Below, one piece after another: positions 1 through 12,048 of a stretch of DNA of 64,000 nt. Origin of the DNA: Delphinapterus leucas. Lineage: Eukaryota; Chordata; Mammalia; Artiodactyla; Monodontidae. The position numbers and the translations under genes were made by a program. The stretch spans positions 3,284,760-3,348,759 of the forward strand of contig NW_022098050.1 of the NCBI RefSeq assembly GCF_002288925.2. The letters are read 5' to 3'. The first letter of the stretch is position 1; each line of letters begins with the position of its first letter. The notes below the pieces were generated by a model. That model searched no databases. It was given only the letters and a program-made list of their open reading frames with translations, and was not told the origin of the DNA.

Positions 1-1445
1 TTGAGCATCTTTTCATGTACCATTGGCCGTCTGTATGTCTTCCTTGGAAAAATGTCTATTCAGATCTTCTCTCTGTTTTTAATTGGATTGCTTGTTGTTT
101 TGCTATTGAGTTGTATGATTTAATATATTTTAGATATTAACCCTTTATCAGATATATGATTTGCAAATATATTCTCCCATTTGATGGGTTGCCTGTTCAT
201 TTTGTTGATGATATCCTTTGCTGTGCAGAAGCTTTTTAGTTTGACTCTTTTTGCTTTTGTTGATTTCACTTTTGAAGTCAGATCCAAAAAAACATTGCCA
301 AGATGATATGAAGAAGCTTACTGCCTATGTTTTCTTCTAGGAGTTTCATGGTTTCAGGTCTCACATTCAAATCTTTAATCCATTTTGAGTTGATTTTTGT
401 GTACAGTGTAAGATAGTGATCTAGTTTCATACTTTTGCATGTGGCTGTTCGGTTTTCCCAACACCATTTGTTTTTTTTTATTTTTTATTTTTTTCCAACA
501 CCATTTATTGAAGAGACTGTCCCTTCCCCATTGTATATTTGTGGCTCCTTTATAGTAAATTAATTGACCATACATGCATCGATTTATTTCTGGACTCCCT
601 TTTCTGTTCCATTGGTCTGTGTGTCTGTTTTTAGGCCAATACCATACTGTTTCAATTACTATAGCTTTGTAATGTAGGTTGAAATCAGGGAGTGGAGTGT
701 GATGCCTCCAGCTTTGTTCCTTTTTCTCAAGATTGCTCTAGCTATTCAGGGTCTTTTGTAGTTCCATATGAATTTCAGAATTGTTTATTCTGTTTCTGTG
801 AAAAATTACATTGAAATTTTGATAGAGATTGCATTGAATCTGTATATTTCATTGGGTAATATGGAAATTTTAACAGTATTCTTACAGTCGATGGGCATGG
901 AATATCTTTTTGTTTACTTGTGCCTTCAGTTTCTTTTATCAATATCTTATAGTTTTCAGTGTACAGGTCTTTCACCTCCTTGGATAAATTTATTCCTAGG
1001 ATCTTTTTGTTCTAGTGTATTCTTCATTTCAGTTATTGTGTTGTTCATCACTGATTGTTTGTTCTTTAGTTCTTCTAGGTCCTTGTTAAGTATTTCTTGT
1101 ATCTTCTCGATCCGTGCCTCCATTCTCTTTCCAAAATCTTGGATCATCTTCACTATCATTACTCTGAATTCTTTTTCAGGTAGATTGCCTATTTCCTCTT
1201 CATTTATTTGGTCTTGGGGGATTTTACCTTGCCCCTTCGTCTGCTTGCTGTACAGTAGAAACTAACACAACATTGTAAAGCAACTATACTCCAATAAAAA
1301 TTAATTTTAAACAAGTAAAAAAAAAAAGGTGCCATGCTCGATAAATATGACACATGAATGAAAAAAAAATTTATTCCTAGGTATTTTATTCTTTTTGGTG
1401 CAATTGCGAATGGGATTGATTTCTTCTCAGTTTTAATTTCTAGCA
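1..1445 (-). mobile_element. old L1 LINE fragment, ORF2 region, split by a younger L1
   Basis: Read on the minus strand, this is the 3' half of L1 ORF2 (the 'aaaagatgctcaa' type segment at the left edge), continuing upstream into the reverse transcriptase region near 960-985. The same L1 resumes at 1382 with the ORF2 segment that reads 'ggtattttattctttttg' on the plus strand. The piece between is a later insertion. The copy is truncated by the left edge and full of stops, so it cannot encode protein. Confidence 0.85.
986..1381 (+). mobile_element. twin-primed L1 insertion with 15-bp TSD and two poly(A) tracts
   Basis: A perfect 15-bp duplication (986-1000 and 1367-1381) brackets the insert. 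Bases 1001 to about 1244 are the 5' part of L1 ORF1 in inverted orientation. About 1245-1316 is the L1 3' end in plus orientation, with AATAAA-type sequence. A first poly(A) at 1317-1327 is followed by 33 bases of non-L1 sequence and a second poly(A) at 1361-1369. The inverted 5' piece is the hallmark of twin priming. The extra segment looks like a short 3' transduction. It sits inside the older L1. Confidence 0.8.
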
Positions 1446-2704
1446 CAGTAAATATTGGTAGATGTAACTAACATAAATGAAAGTGCTTTGGAGTCCTCCA
1501 AAGGTTTGAGAGCTACTGGTTTAAGGAAATGTTTACACACATAGGCTAGCCTAATTTTCGTTATTGCACAGTTAAATTACTAATTCATCAGTTTGATCTT
1601 GTGGAGGTTTGGTTTTAGGCTTTGTTGAGCAGATCTATTTCAGTTTACCTTAGGCCAGAGGCTTAGTCTTTACTTCTGGGTTTTCAGTGGAAGCCCAACT
1701 TGTTCAAAGAGCCCCTTTACCTTGCTTGATTCAATCTCCAGCACCGACCAGCTACTGAGATGTCTGTTCAGCTGTTCTTTCAGCTGTTGTTTTGCCCCTG
1801 GACTCCTTGGAGCTTTGCTCTGCACATGTACACTTCAGGGGTCAGTTAAGGATTTGAGCTGAACTTATAGGCATATGTGGAGCCTCCCTCCCTGTGGCTT
1901 TCTCCTCTCTCATGTCTCCTCCTCAATTTCTAGCCTCTCTAGCCACTCTACCTCTGTCTTGCGAATCCTTAGCTCAGTAAGACTGCATCCTTCTGCTTGA
2001 GCGCTATGTCCAATTCACCAAGCAAATGGAGGAGGCTTCTGAGGAAAAGCCCACTAAATGTGGATCTCATCCAGTGTGCTTCCATTCTTTGAGGGTCGTA
2101 TCTTCTGTAGTCTTTGCCTACTTTTGGTTGAATTCCAGTGAACTCAGGCGACTTCTTTTGTTGTTGTTGTTGTTTTTCCAGATTTATAATTATCAGCAGG
2201 AGAGTTCATGTGGTATGAGCTACACTGCTGTTAAATGAAATGGAATTACTGTCTTTTCTCATATTTGAACCAAGATCAGCAAGGCCATGTCCTCATCTGT
2301 GGGGAGACAGCAGTCAATACCATGTCCTTGAAAAATATGTCCTCCTCCAGCTGTGCCGTGTTCTAGAAACTCTATTTTCCCACAATCCACATACTGACTC
2401 TAATTTTAGATTGTCTTATCTATGTGCTTCTGATGTTGGGCCAACATCATTTTCTCACAGACTACCCCTTCATCCTTGGTGGATGGTCATCTGTCTAACA
2501 TCCTTTGCTTGTACTTGCGTTTTGTTATTGATTCACATCATTATATATGTCTTTTTAAAACATGCTTTCTGGTTTTTGACCATTTTACATCATTGTGGAC
2601 TTATAGTTCCAGTTGACATTGATCGTTGTCATATTTTTGGTATTCATACTGTAAGCAGTTGGCCTTTATTAGCTCTTTCTTCAGACTAACTTATTTATTC
2701 CTTC
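1446..2704. other. intergenic stretch, no gene recognised
   Basis: No exon-like or clearly assignable repeat seen. It contains a short (TTG)n tract at about 2156-2176. Two ORFs of 70 and 149 codons here have no recognisable domain and no supporting context, so I do not call them genes. Confidence 0.4.
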
Positions 2705-3600
2705 ATTTTTTCCTTTTTTGTTGAAGTATAATTTACCTACAATGAAATGTACCTATTTAAAGTGTACAGTTGGATGTGTTTTGAAAAATGTATACAGCCG
2801 TGCAACCCACATCCCTATCAAGATAGAACAGTTCGAACACCCCGTGATGTTTCTCTTATGCTTCATTGCAATCAGTTTCTCCCTTGGTAGATGAAACCAC
2901 CGTTGTGCTGATTTCTGTCACTACAGACTACTTTTGTCTGTTTGCAAATTTCATATAAAGGGAATCATACAATATGTACTCATTTGGGTCAAGCTTCTTT
3001 CACTCAAGATGATTTTGAATTTCATCTCTGTGTTGCACATATCAGTAGTTTGTTCATTTTTATGGCTGAGCAGTGTTCCATCTTGCCAGTTTATATATTC
3101 TCTTGGGCCGTTTCCAGTGGGGATTATGATGAATAAAGCTTCAAGCCTTTTTGAAGCTTTATTTTCTGTTCTCTTAAGTAAATACCAAGGAGTGGAATTG
3201 TTGGGTCTTAGGGAAGTATGTTTAACTTTATAAGAAATTACCGGTTTTTCCAAAGGTATTTTATTGTGGTTTTCATTTTTTATTTCCCTGATGACTAAAG
3301 ATGTTGAACATCTTTTCATGAGCTTTCGGGCATTCATATGTCTTCTTTTTGAACTGTCTGATTAAATCTTTTGCTAATTTTTTTTTTTTTTTTGATGTAC
3401 GCGGGCCTCTCACTGTTGTGGCCTCTCCCATTGTGGGGCACAGGCTCCGGACGTGCAGGTTCAGTGGCCATGGCTCACCCCCCCAGCCACTCCATGGCAT
3501 GTGGGATCTTCCCGGACCAGGGCACGAACCCGCGTCCCCTGCATCGGCAGGCGGACTCTCAACCACTGCGCCACCAGGGAAGCCCTCTTTTGCTAACTTT
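2705..3600 (-). mobile_element. ancient L1M 3'-end fragment
   Basis: The 2710-2900 segment is the 3' UTR of old mammalian L1 elements in reverse orientation. ORF2 C-terminal sequence follows at 2930-3377, ending in the reverse complement of the 'gaaaagatgttcaacat' type motif. A SINE interrupts it at 3378-3585. It is heavily decayed. Confidence 0.7.
3378..3585 (-). mobile_element. CHR-type SINE, short form
   Basis: tRNA-derived cetacean SINE in reverse orientation: poly(T) at the left, the 'gccaccagggaagccc' head at the right. A perfect 11-bp target-site duplication flanks it (3367-3377 and 3586-3596). This is the ~200-bp subclass whose body ends just before the A-tail with a 'cgcgtac'-like motif. 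It lies inside an L1M fragment and is therefore younger than it. Confidence 0.95.
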
Positions 3601-3757
3601 TTAACTTGTATTTTATTATTCACTTGCAGGGGCTCCTTATCTTCACTTAAAAAAAATACTACCTCAGTTACCTCTGAAAGTATTTTGACCTTCTGAAAAC
3701 AACAAGATGTCTCAGGCTCCCTTTTGAGTTTTCCTGCCCCACACATGGAACCAACTA

Positions 3758-3978
3758 CAGTTGACCCTTGACCAACACAGATTTGAACTGTGTGGGTCCA
3801 CTTATATGTGGATTTTTTTTCAATAGTAAATACTACAGAACTACATGATCTGAGGTTGGTTGAATCCATGGATGCAGAACCACAGATACAGAGGGCCCAC
3901 TTTAAAGTTATATGCAGATTTTCCACTGTGGAGGGGGGCTCAGCACCCCTTACTCCCACATTGTTCAAGAGTCAGCTG
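3758..3978. mobile_element. Tigger-like (TcMar) MITE with TA target site
   Basis: The 221-bp element starts with 'cagttgacccttgaccaac' and ends with its imperfect inverse (about 19-bp terminal inverted repeats). TA dinucleotides flank it at 3756-3757 and 3979-3980, as for Tc1/mariner transposons. The interior is self-complementary over much of its length. It resembles the Tigger2/MER family from memory. It has no transposase. Confidence 0.75.
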
Positions 3979-3980
3979 TA

Positions 3981-4504
3981 CTCTCTAGGGAATCCTGTCA
4001 CCTTCTCGTGGAACTCATGATGATAATCTGTGTAACCTCTCTTAGACCCTGAAACAAGAAGAGCTGGGCCCAGCCCTCACCATAGAGCCAGTTCTGACCA
4101 GGGTGGGGGGCTGGACCTAGATCTTCCTGCCTTGAAGTCTAGGACAGGATACTTAGAAATCACCAAGGGAGTCAGTTCTGGCCCCAAAACATTGTACCCT
4201 AGCATGGGAACCTCAAAGCCTGTCAAGTTCATCCATGCTGATTTCTATAATCCTTCAGTTATAAGCATGAGGCGTCTTGCCGGTCCTCTCACTAGTCTTC
4301 TGTTGTCCTGTCATTCTCACACTGTTCTGAGTAGGCCCCAGCTGAACTCTCTCCCGGACCTTTCTGTGATTGATGCCTTCTGCACCACTGCCACACACAC
4401 ACACACATTTCATAGTAAGCTAACCTTCCTATATCTTTGGTATCTTTTCAGAACAATCCTAAGTAAATGCTGACTTTCTCCTGCATCACTTTTCAAAGAG
4501 AATA
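3981..4504. other. intergenic stretch, no gene recognised
   Basis: A 113-codon ORF (4132-4473, plus) spans much of it but has no recognisable domain. A short (CA)n run lies near 4393-4407. Nothing else was seen. Confidence 0.4.
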
Positions 4505-4517
4505 TTGTTCTTTCTTT

Positions 4518-5573
4518 TTTTTTTACACCTTTATTGGGGTATAATTGCTTTACAATGGTGTGTTAGTTTCTGCTTTATAACAAAGTGAATCAGTTATACA
4601 TATGTTCCCATATCTCTTCCCTCTTGCATCTCCCTCCCACCCTCCCTATCCCACCCCTCCAGGCGGTCACAAAGCACCGAGCTGATCTCCCTGTGCTATG
4701 CGGCTGCTTCCCACTAGCTATCTAGTTTACGTTTGGTAGTGTATATATGTCCATGCCTCTCTCTCGCTTTGTCACAGCTTACCCTTCCCCCTCCCCATAT
4801 CCTCAAGTGCATTATCTAGTAGGTCTGTGTCTTTATTTCTGTCTTACCCCTAGGTTCTTCATGACATTTTTTTCTTAGATTCCATATATGTGTGTTAGCA
4901 TACGGTATTTGTCTTTCTCTTTCTGACTTCCTTCACTCTGTATGACAGACTCTAGGTCCATCCACCTCACTGCAAATAACTCAATTTTGTTTCTTTTTAT
5001 AGCTGAGTAATATTCCATTGTATATATGTGCCACATCTTCTTTATCCATTCATCCAATGATGGACACTTAGGTTGTTTCCATCTCTGGGCTATTGTAAAT
5101 AGAGCTGCAGTTAACATTGTGGTACATGACTCTTTTTGAATTATGGTTTTCTCAGGGTANNNNNNNNNNNNNNNNNNNNNNNNNNNNNNNNNNNNNNNNN
5201 NNNNNNNNNNNNNNNNNNNNNNNNNNNNNNNNNNNNNNNNNNNNNNNNNNNNNNNNNNNGTTTCTAGATTTTTTGATGATGGCCATTCTGACCAGTGTGA
5301 GATGACGTCTCATTGTAGTTTTGATTTGCATTTCTCTAATGATTAGTGATATTGAGCATTGTTTCATGTGTTTGTTGGCAATCTGGATATCTTCTTTGGA
5401 GAAATGTCTATTTAGGTCTTCTGCCCATTTTTGGATTGGCTTGTTTGTTTTTTTGATATTGAGCTGCATGAGCTGCTTGTAGATTTTGGAGATTAATCTT
5501 TTGTCAGTTGCTTCATTTGCAAATATTTTCTCCCATTCTGAGGGTTGTCTTTTGGTCTTGTTTATGGTTTCCT
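4518..5573 (-). mobile_element. 5'-truncated young L1 with 13-bp TSD, interrupted by an assembly gap
   Basis: The L1 3' UTR and the last part of ORF2 in reverse orientation: poly(T) at 4518, then the 3'-UTR block also seen at 6806 and 63328. The flanking repeat 'ttgttctttcttt' occurs at 4505-4517 and 5574-5586. Low decay suggests a lineage-level recent insertion. A 100-N gap at 5160-5259 lies inside it, so its true length is unknown. Confidence 0.9.
5160..5259. other. assembly gap (100 N)
   Basis: Exactly 100 unresolved bases, the usual placeholder for a gap of unknown size. It falls within a young L1. ORFs reported across it are artefacts. Confidence 0.99.
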
Positions 5574-5586
5574 TTGTTCTTTCTTT

Positions 5587-6340
5587 CATACTCCAATATT
5601 CCTTGGTTGAAGGGTACTGCCGATATCTTCCCAGTTCTCCACTGCCCTTTCCAATTATTGTCCATTTTTAACCTAACCTAAGCAAGAGACTTTGTCTGAG
5701 ATTCCTGCCCCCAGCATATGACTTTCCATCAACCTCCCCTTACAGCCTCCAAACTACATTCTGTTCTCTCCTCCACACTTATATAAGCCTTTGGAACTTG
5801 AATCTCATTTATCTTCTCTGCCTTAACTCTTGTCAAGAGGTCTTATCATCCATGTGGACAACCCATCCAAGTCTCTAACATCCCAATCCCAAGGATGTTT
5901 TCCTCCATTCTTTGGCTGTCACCACCTATTTTCTAAATGCTTCCTATCTTTATACCCATTACACTCAATGTTCCACCACCTGGGGATCACTAGCCCTTCC
6001 CTGTATTCTTTCAATATGTTAGTCCCATTACTGTCCTTATTTCTTTTTAGACTGATCCTGGACCTCATTGGGTCATCACATTTTCTCAGTCCTACAGTCA
6101 ACTCCCTCAACCTTGTCCTGCCACCTTTAGCACGACCTTGTATCCCTAGATCAGTTCTCCAACATGCCTTCTCTCTTCCTCCACCTGGATGATTAGCATT
6201 GCTGAAGAAAAATGGTCATCTGTGCTGATTGGTTTCATGATGGCTTGTGTGATATTTCTCCAAGAGGTACTTGAATATCTCCATTAACTATAGAATTTCA
6301 AGGAAGAAAAGTCCAACAAATCTAATGTTTGAAGACTACA
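5587..6340. other. intergenic stretch, no gene recognised
   Basis: A C/T-rich stretch on the plus strand with a 120-codon ORF (5830-6192) lacking any recognisable domain. It may be a decayed repeat; I could not assign it. Confidence 0.35.
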
Positions 6341-6470
6341 GGTTTTTTTTTTTTTATTTGCCACACTGCACAGCAGCACGCGGGATATTAGTTCACTGAC
6401 CAGGGATCACACCTGCACCCCCTGCATTGGAAGTGTGGAGTCTTAACCACTGGCCTGCCAGGGAAGTCCC
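6341..6470 (-). mobile_element. old short SINE of the CHR/Bov-tA type
   Basis: A poly(T)-led reverse copy, about 130 bp, ending in 'gccagggaagtccc'. Weakly matching flanks (6331-6340 and 6472-6481, 8 of 10) suggest an old target-site duplication. The body is shorter and differs from the younger CHR copies. Confidence 0.75.
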
Positions 6471-6805
6471 TGGAAACTACACTTTTTATTTTGCTGTATC
6501 ACTCAAGATCTAATTTCAGAAAATAGAATCTACTACAGCTAGAGTTAAACAGAAAGGATTTCCTCCTTATCTAGAGGTGAAAGACTGAAGAAATATACTT
6601 CATGCTGAACTTGGAGAACACCTCCCTAAACCACTTGGGACTGCCAAGGGAGCTGCCAAGAAGCTATAAGATCAGGAATTTGCCTACCAAATTGGGAAGC
6701 TACCATTTGATTTGCTTGTTGTAGAACTACTCCATTATTGCTACCATCAAGAAGCCATGGTACCAAGGGGAGGGGAGAGGGTAAGCTGGGAGGAAGTGAA
6801 AGTAG
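6471..6805. other. intergenic stretch, no gene recognised
   Basis: No repeat or coding signal that I can assign. Confidence 0.35.
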
Positions 6806-7050
6806 CATTGACAATATATACACTACCAAATGTAAAATAGCTAGCTAGTGGGAAGCAGCCGCATAGCACAGGGAGATCAGCTCGGTGCTTTGTGACCAGC
6901 TAGAGGGGTGGGATAGGGAGGGTGGGAGGGAGACGCAAGAGGGAGGGGATATGGGGATACATGTATACGTATAGCTGACTCACTTTGTTATACAGCAGAA
7001 ACTAACACACCATTGTAAAGCAATTATACTCCAATAAAGATGTAAAAAAA
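6806..7050 (+). mobile_element. 5'-truncated L1 3' end
   Basis: It carries the cetartiodactyl L1 3'-UTR block (G-rich 'gggtgggatagggagg' segment, then 'cagaaactaacacaccat', AATAAA and an A-tail at about 7043-7050). It closely matches the copies at 4518 (reverse) and 63328. Confidence 0.85.
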
Positions 7051-7228
7051 AGACCAGTAGCTATGGTCCCAATTAAGAAGCTGCCATCAATTATTGGCAA
7101 AAAAACCCCACACTGCCTCAGCCACAACCTCCAATAATGTGCATGCTCTGCATTTATCTTCTCTTTCCACGCATTGATTTAGTTTCAAAGCCAAGTCACA
7201 CTTGAGTGCATCTGACTGATGGAATCTT

Positions 7229-7486
7229 TTTTTGTTTCTTTTTAAATTTTTTATTGAAGTATAGTTGATTTACAGTGTTGTGTTAATTTCTGCTATACAG
7301 CAAAGTGATTCAGTTATACATATATATAGACATTCTTTTTCATATCCTTTTCCATTATGGTTTATCACAGTATATTGAATATAGTTCTCTGTACTATACA
7401 ATAGGGCCTTGTTTATCCATCCTGTATATAATAGCTTTCGTCTGCTAACCCCAAACTCCCAATCCATCCCTCCCCCAACCTCCCCG
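7229..7486 (-). mobile_element. 5'-truncated L1 3' end with 16-bp TSD
   Basis: A reverse-orientation L1 3' UTR with T-rich start. It is flanked by a perfect 16-bp repeat at 7213-7228 and 7487-7502. Its 3'-UTR subtype differs from the neighbour at 6806 and matches the reverse of those ending near 27560 and 40318. Confidence 0.9.
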
Positions 7487-7689
7487 TGACTGATGGAATC
7501 TTAATCACTTCTCAGACTGTAGCTGCAAAGGACTCTGGGGAATATAATAGTTTGTATGTCTTTCATCATCTACATGCTAAAAAGGGTTGAATACATATTA
7601 AGCAAACCTATATACATTATCAACCATACTGCCCCTGTCCTAAAGATCACTGAATGAGTCTCTAATATAAAAGATTTTAGATGCTGTAG

Positions 7690-8225
7690 AAGGTAGTCTT
7701 CAAACTGCCCCCCCCACCACCACAGTGATCCTCACCTCTTGGTATCCATACCCTTATGGAGGGAGGTATACTCCCCTCCCTCACTGAATAGGGCTGACCT
7801 ATGTGATGAGTAGGATTCTATGGAAGTAACCACCTTCTTTTGAGGCTAGGTCATAAAAGATATTGTCATTTCTACTTTGTTCTCCCTTGGATCACTTCCA
7901 TTGGAAGAAGCCAACCACCTCGTTATGAGAACGCTCATGCAACTCTGTGAAGAGGCCCACTTGGGGAATAACAGAGATCTCCTCCAACAACCACTGCCAA
8001 CTTGCCAGTCATGTGAGTGAGATGCCATGGAAGTGGATCCTCCAGCCCCAATCAAACCTTCAGATGACTGTAGCCCTGGACAACATCTGACTGCAACCCC
8101 ATGAGAGACTACAAGCCAGGATTATTTGGCTAAGCTGCTCCCAAATCCATGACCCAGAGACATTGTGAGAGATAATAAATGTTTATTGTTATGTTGTTAC
8201 TAAGCTTTGGGGTAATTTTTAATGC
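7690..8225 (+). mobile_element. MLT1-like (ERVL-MaLR) LTR relic
   Basis: The order of motifs fits an MLT1 LTR: 'ttgaggctaggtcataaaag' near 7840, the 'gtgagtgagatgccatgg' segment near 8012, then an AATAAA-bearing 3' portion near 8170. Boundaries are approximate and no coding sequence is attached. A second copy of this general type is at 57396-57800. Confidence 0.65.
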
Positions 8226-9214
8226 ATAAGTAGATGCATAATATAGTTACCAGCATGTTGGACATTAATCTTTTCTTCAGTGTGCTTTGGATGATCTCAT
8301 TGCCTTTTTTTATTCCCCACCCCATTCATCTAAGTTCAAGCCCAAGAGCTGAAGGCTTGTAGAGGTGAAATCTGCAGTTCTCTGGGAATGGCCTGGACTC
8401 GTCCACCTTCTGGCTTAGCCTTCACTAAGCCTTCTGATAATTGTCAAGCAGTTCCTCTTAGACCAACCTCCCACAGACAACTGTATGTGGACAAAATATA
8501 AAAGAAAACAACTACCTGAAGGTACTGAAGAGCGACCAAAAAACAGGCAGATACCAGAGGGCGGTCATCACTTGGAAGGGGGTACGTATGCCAGGTGAAT
8601 CATCAGGGTTTGCTGGGTTTTGTGTAAGGGCAGGTTGCTGTATGCACCACGCTGGGGATGGGGAGGAGGCTTAAATGAAGATAGTCTTAGTGGTTTGAAG
8701 AACGAGAGGAAAGGGTAGGAGCAACCATAGCAACTGAAAAGTCAGAAGGGAAATCCCAGAAAGGAGATAACCAGAAGTGGGCAGCAGAGAAGGGGAGCTC
8801 CAGATTCTGTATATAAACTACCTAAATTGCTCACTGGTCACTGTGACACTCATGTGCAGGCCGGGAGTAAGGGGCAGGTTCCAAGTAGCCCAGTGAAGTT
8901 TAAAAGAACTGAACTGAGATTCCAGCTGCTGTCTACCAAAACAGAGCTTGAGTTCTGCCAATTTAATTGCCTGCTGCTTCATTACACACACACACACACA
9001 CACGCATGCACATGTAAAAGTGCTGCGGTACCAAACAGTATGACCAAGCAGAACTGAGGATTGTTTGTTTTTATGGGGTCCAAAAGGCACATAGAAAAGT
9101 CCTGTAAGATTTGCAGTGAAAAACCAGTCCTCTAGAAGAGAGCCTATTAATCTTTGAAATGGCCCCCAATTTTGGTGTAGGTTATGTATGTATGCATGCA
9201 TGTATATATATGTA
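8226..9214. other. intergenic stretch with a (CA)n microsatellite
   Basis: No gene recognised. An (AC)n tract lies at about 8984-9003, and an alternating 'atgtatgcatgc' stretch at about 9183-9215 leads into the L1 beyond. Confidence 0.5.
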
Positions 9215-11354
9215 TTTTTTATTGAATAAATTGGACATGTAACATTTTGTGGATTTAAGATGTATAATGTGCTACTATGATATATTTATATATTGCAACA
9301 TGATTGCAATTGTAGCAGTATTTATGACTTTACATAATTTTAGTATATATTTTTGTCTATATTCATTATACTGTGAATTAGATGTCTGTGGCTTATTTAC
9401 TACTCATTGCAAGTTTGTACCCTTAAACAACATCAGTCTTATCCCCTACCCGCTGGTAACCACCATTTCACTCTGTTTTTTTACAGGTTTGACTTTTTAA
9501 GTTTCCACATGTAAGTGATATCATGCAGTACTTGTCTTTCTCTGACTTATCTTCCTTGGCATAATGTGCTCAAGGTCTGTCCATGTTGCCACAAATAGCA
9601 GGGTATCTTCCTTTCTCTCGGCTGAATAATGTTCCATTATGTATATGTGCCATATCTTTATTTCCATTCATCTGTTGATGGGCATTTGGGTTATTTTCAT
9701 ATCTTGGCTGTGGTTAATAATGCTGCAGTAAACACAGGAGTGCCTATTATCTCTTCAAAATCCCATTTTCATTTCCTTTGGGTATATACCTAGAAGGGGA
9801 ATTACTGGATTGTATGATAGATCTATTTTTAATTTTTTGAGGAACCTCCATATTGTTTTCCATAGGGTTGGACCAATTTACATTCGGACCAGCCGTGTAC
9901 AAGGGTTCCTTTTTCTCCACCTCCTCACCAGCACCTGTTGTCTCTGTCTTCTTGAGGATCAGCATTCTAACAGGTGTGAGATATCTGTTTGTGGTTTTGA
10001 CCTGCATTTCCCTGCTGAATAGTGACATTGGGCATCTTTTTGTGTGCCTTTTGGCCATCTTGATGTCCTCTTTGGAAAACTGTTCCAATTTTCTGCCCAT
10101 TTTTTAATTGGATTGTTTGTTTGCTATTGAGTCACTTCTTTATATATTTTGGATGTTAACCCCGTATCAACTATATGATTTGCAATCATTTTCTCCCACT
10201 CAGTAGGTTGCCTTTTCAATGTGCTGATGATTTCGTTTGCTGTGAAAAGGTTTCTGAGTTTGATGATTTTTGCTTTCATTGTTTGTCCTTTTGGCACCAT
10301 GTTGAAAAAAAATCATTGCCAAGTCCAATATCAAGAAGCTTCTTCCCTACATCTTCTTCTAGGAGTTTCATGTTATCAGGGCTTATATTTAAGTCTTTGA
10401 TCCTTTTCAAGTTAATTTTTGCAAGTGGTGTAAGACAGGGGTCCAATTTCATTTTTGTGCTTGTGTTTCTCCAATTTTCCCAGCACCATTTTTTTAAGAG
10501 ACTATACTTTCCCCATTGGGTCTTCTTGGCTCCCTTATTGAATATTAGTTGACCGTATACGCTGGAATTTATTTCTGGGCTCTCTGTTCCGTTGGTCTAT
10601 GTGTCCATTTTTGTGCCAATGCTGTACTGTTTTTACTAATATGGCTTTGTAGTATAGTTTGAAATCAGGACGTCTGATACCTCCAGCTTTGTTCTTTTTT
10701 CCAGGATTGCTTTGGTTATTTGGTGTCTTCATGGTTCCACACCAATTTTCGGGTTGTTTATTCTATTTCTGTGAAGAATGTCTTTGGTATTTTGATGAGG
10801 ATTGTACTGAATCTGTAGATGGCTCAGGGTAGTGTGGGGATTTTAACAATATTAATTCCTCCAATCCGTGAACACAGGATGTCTTTCCATTTGTTGGCGT
10901 CTTCATCGGTTTCTTTCAGCAAAGTCTTGTAGTTTTCATTATACAGAACTTTCCCTTCCTTGGTTAAATTTATTCCTAAGTATTTTATTGCTTTTGATGC
11001 TATTGTGAATGGGATAGTTTTATTTCTTTGTTAGATGCTGCTTCATTAGTGTAAAGGAATGTGATTGATTTCTGTATGTTGATTTTGTATCCTGCAACTG
11101 TACTAAAATCGTTGATTAGTTCCAACAGTTTAAACTGACTCCTTGGGATTTTCTATATATAAGATCATATCAACAGCAAATAGTGACACTTACCTCTTCC
11201 TTTCTGATTTGGATGAATTTTATTTCTTTGTCTTGCTTAATTGCTCTAGCTAGGACTTCCACTACTATGTTGAATAGAAGTGTTCAGAGTTGACATCTTT
11301 GTCTTATTCCCGATCTTAGAGGAAAAGCTTTCAGTTTTTCTCCATTGAGTATAA

Positions 11355-11575
11355 TTTTTTTGGGGCTATGAATATTTTTTAATTGATACATCTCCAGAGC
11401 CATTCCTGCTCCACAGTCCACTACGAGCAAGCCAGGGAAACTACATTATCAGGACAGGATTTCTTTTCTCTTTACTAGCTTTCTTTTGGAGTGGCCTTTT
11501 TCCTTTCTTCTTCTTCAGCAAAAACATCTTTTTTATGTTTTTACTGAACCACTTCAGATTCACTCTTCCACACAG
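11355..11575 (-). mobile_element. unidentified retrocopy-like insert in the ancient L1
   Basis: About 220 bases that are not L1 separate two contiguous L1 parts. On the minus strand the insert ends with an ATTAAA-like signal about 20 bases before an A-run (plus-strand T-run at about 11355-11361), as a processed transcript would. A lysine-rich open stretch lies in its middle. I could not identify the parent gene, and no clear target-site duplication is visible. Confidence 0.45.
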
Positions 11576-11732
11576 TGAGTTTGTTATATGTGGCCTTTAT
11601 TATGTTGAGGTATGTTCCTTCTATACCCGGTCTGTTAAAGGTTTTTTTTATCATGAAAGGATGTTATATTTTGTCACATGCGTTTCCTGCATCTATTGAA
11701 GTGATCGTGTGATTTTTATCTTTCATTTTATT

Positions 11733-12048
11733 TATTCTTTTTACTTATTATTTATTTCTTTATGGCTGTGTTGGGTCTCCACTGCTGTGTGTGGGCTTTC
11801 TCTAGTTGCAGTGAGTGGGGGCTACTCTTCATTGCGGTGCGCGGGCTTCTCGTTGCAATGGCTTCTCTTGCTGCGGAGCATGGGCTCTAGGCACGTGGGC
11901 TTCAGTAGTTGTGGCACACGGGCTTAGTTGCTCTGCGCCGCTTCCCTGGTGGTGCACAGGCTTAGTTGCTTCCTGGGCCAGGGCTCGAACCCATGTGCCC
12001 TGCATTGGCAGGTGGATTCTTAACCACTGCACCACCAGGGAAGTCCCC
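11733..12048 (-). mobile_element. CHR-type SINE, long form
   Basis: The ~300-bp subclass in reverse orientation, with tail 'tttatttctttatggctg'-like at the left and 'ccaccagggaagtccc' at the right. A perfect 16-bp target-site duplication is at 11717-11732 and 12049-12064. It is inserted into the ancient L1. Confidence 0.95.

Noticed and set aside
5117..5589. ORFs crossing the N block
   Set aside because: They exist only because unknown bases are read as open frame.
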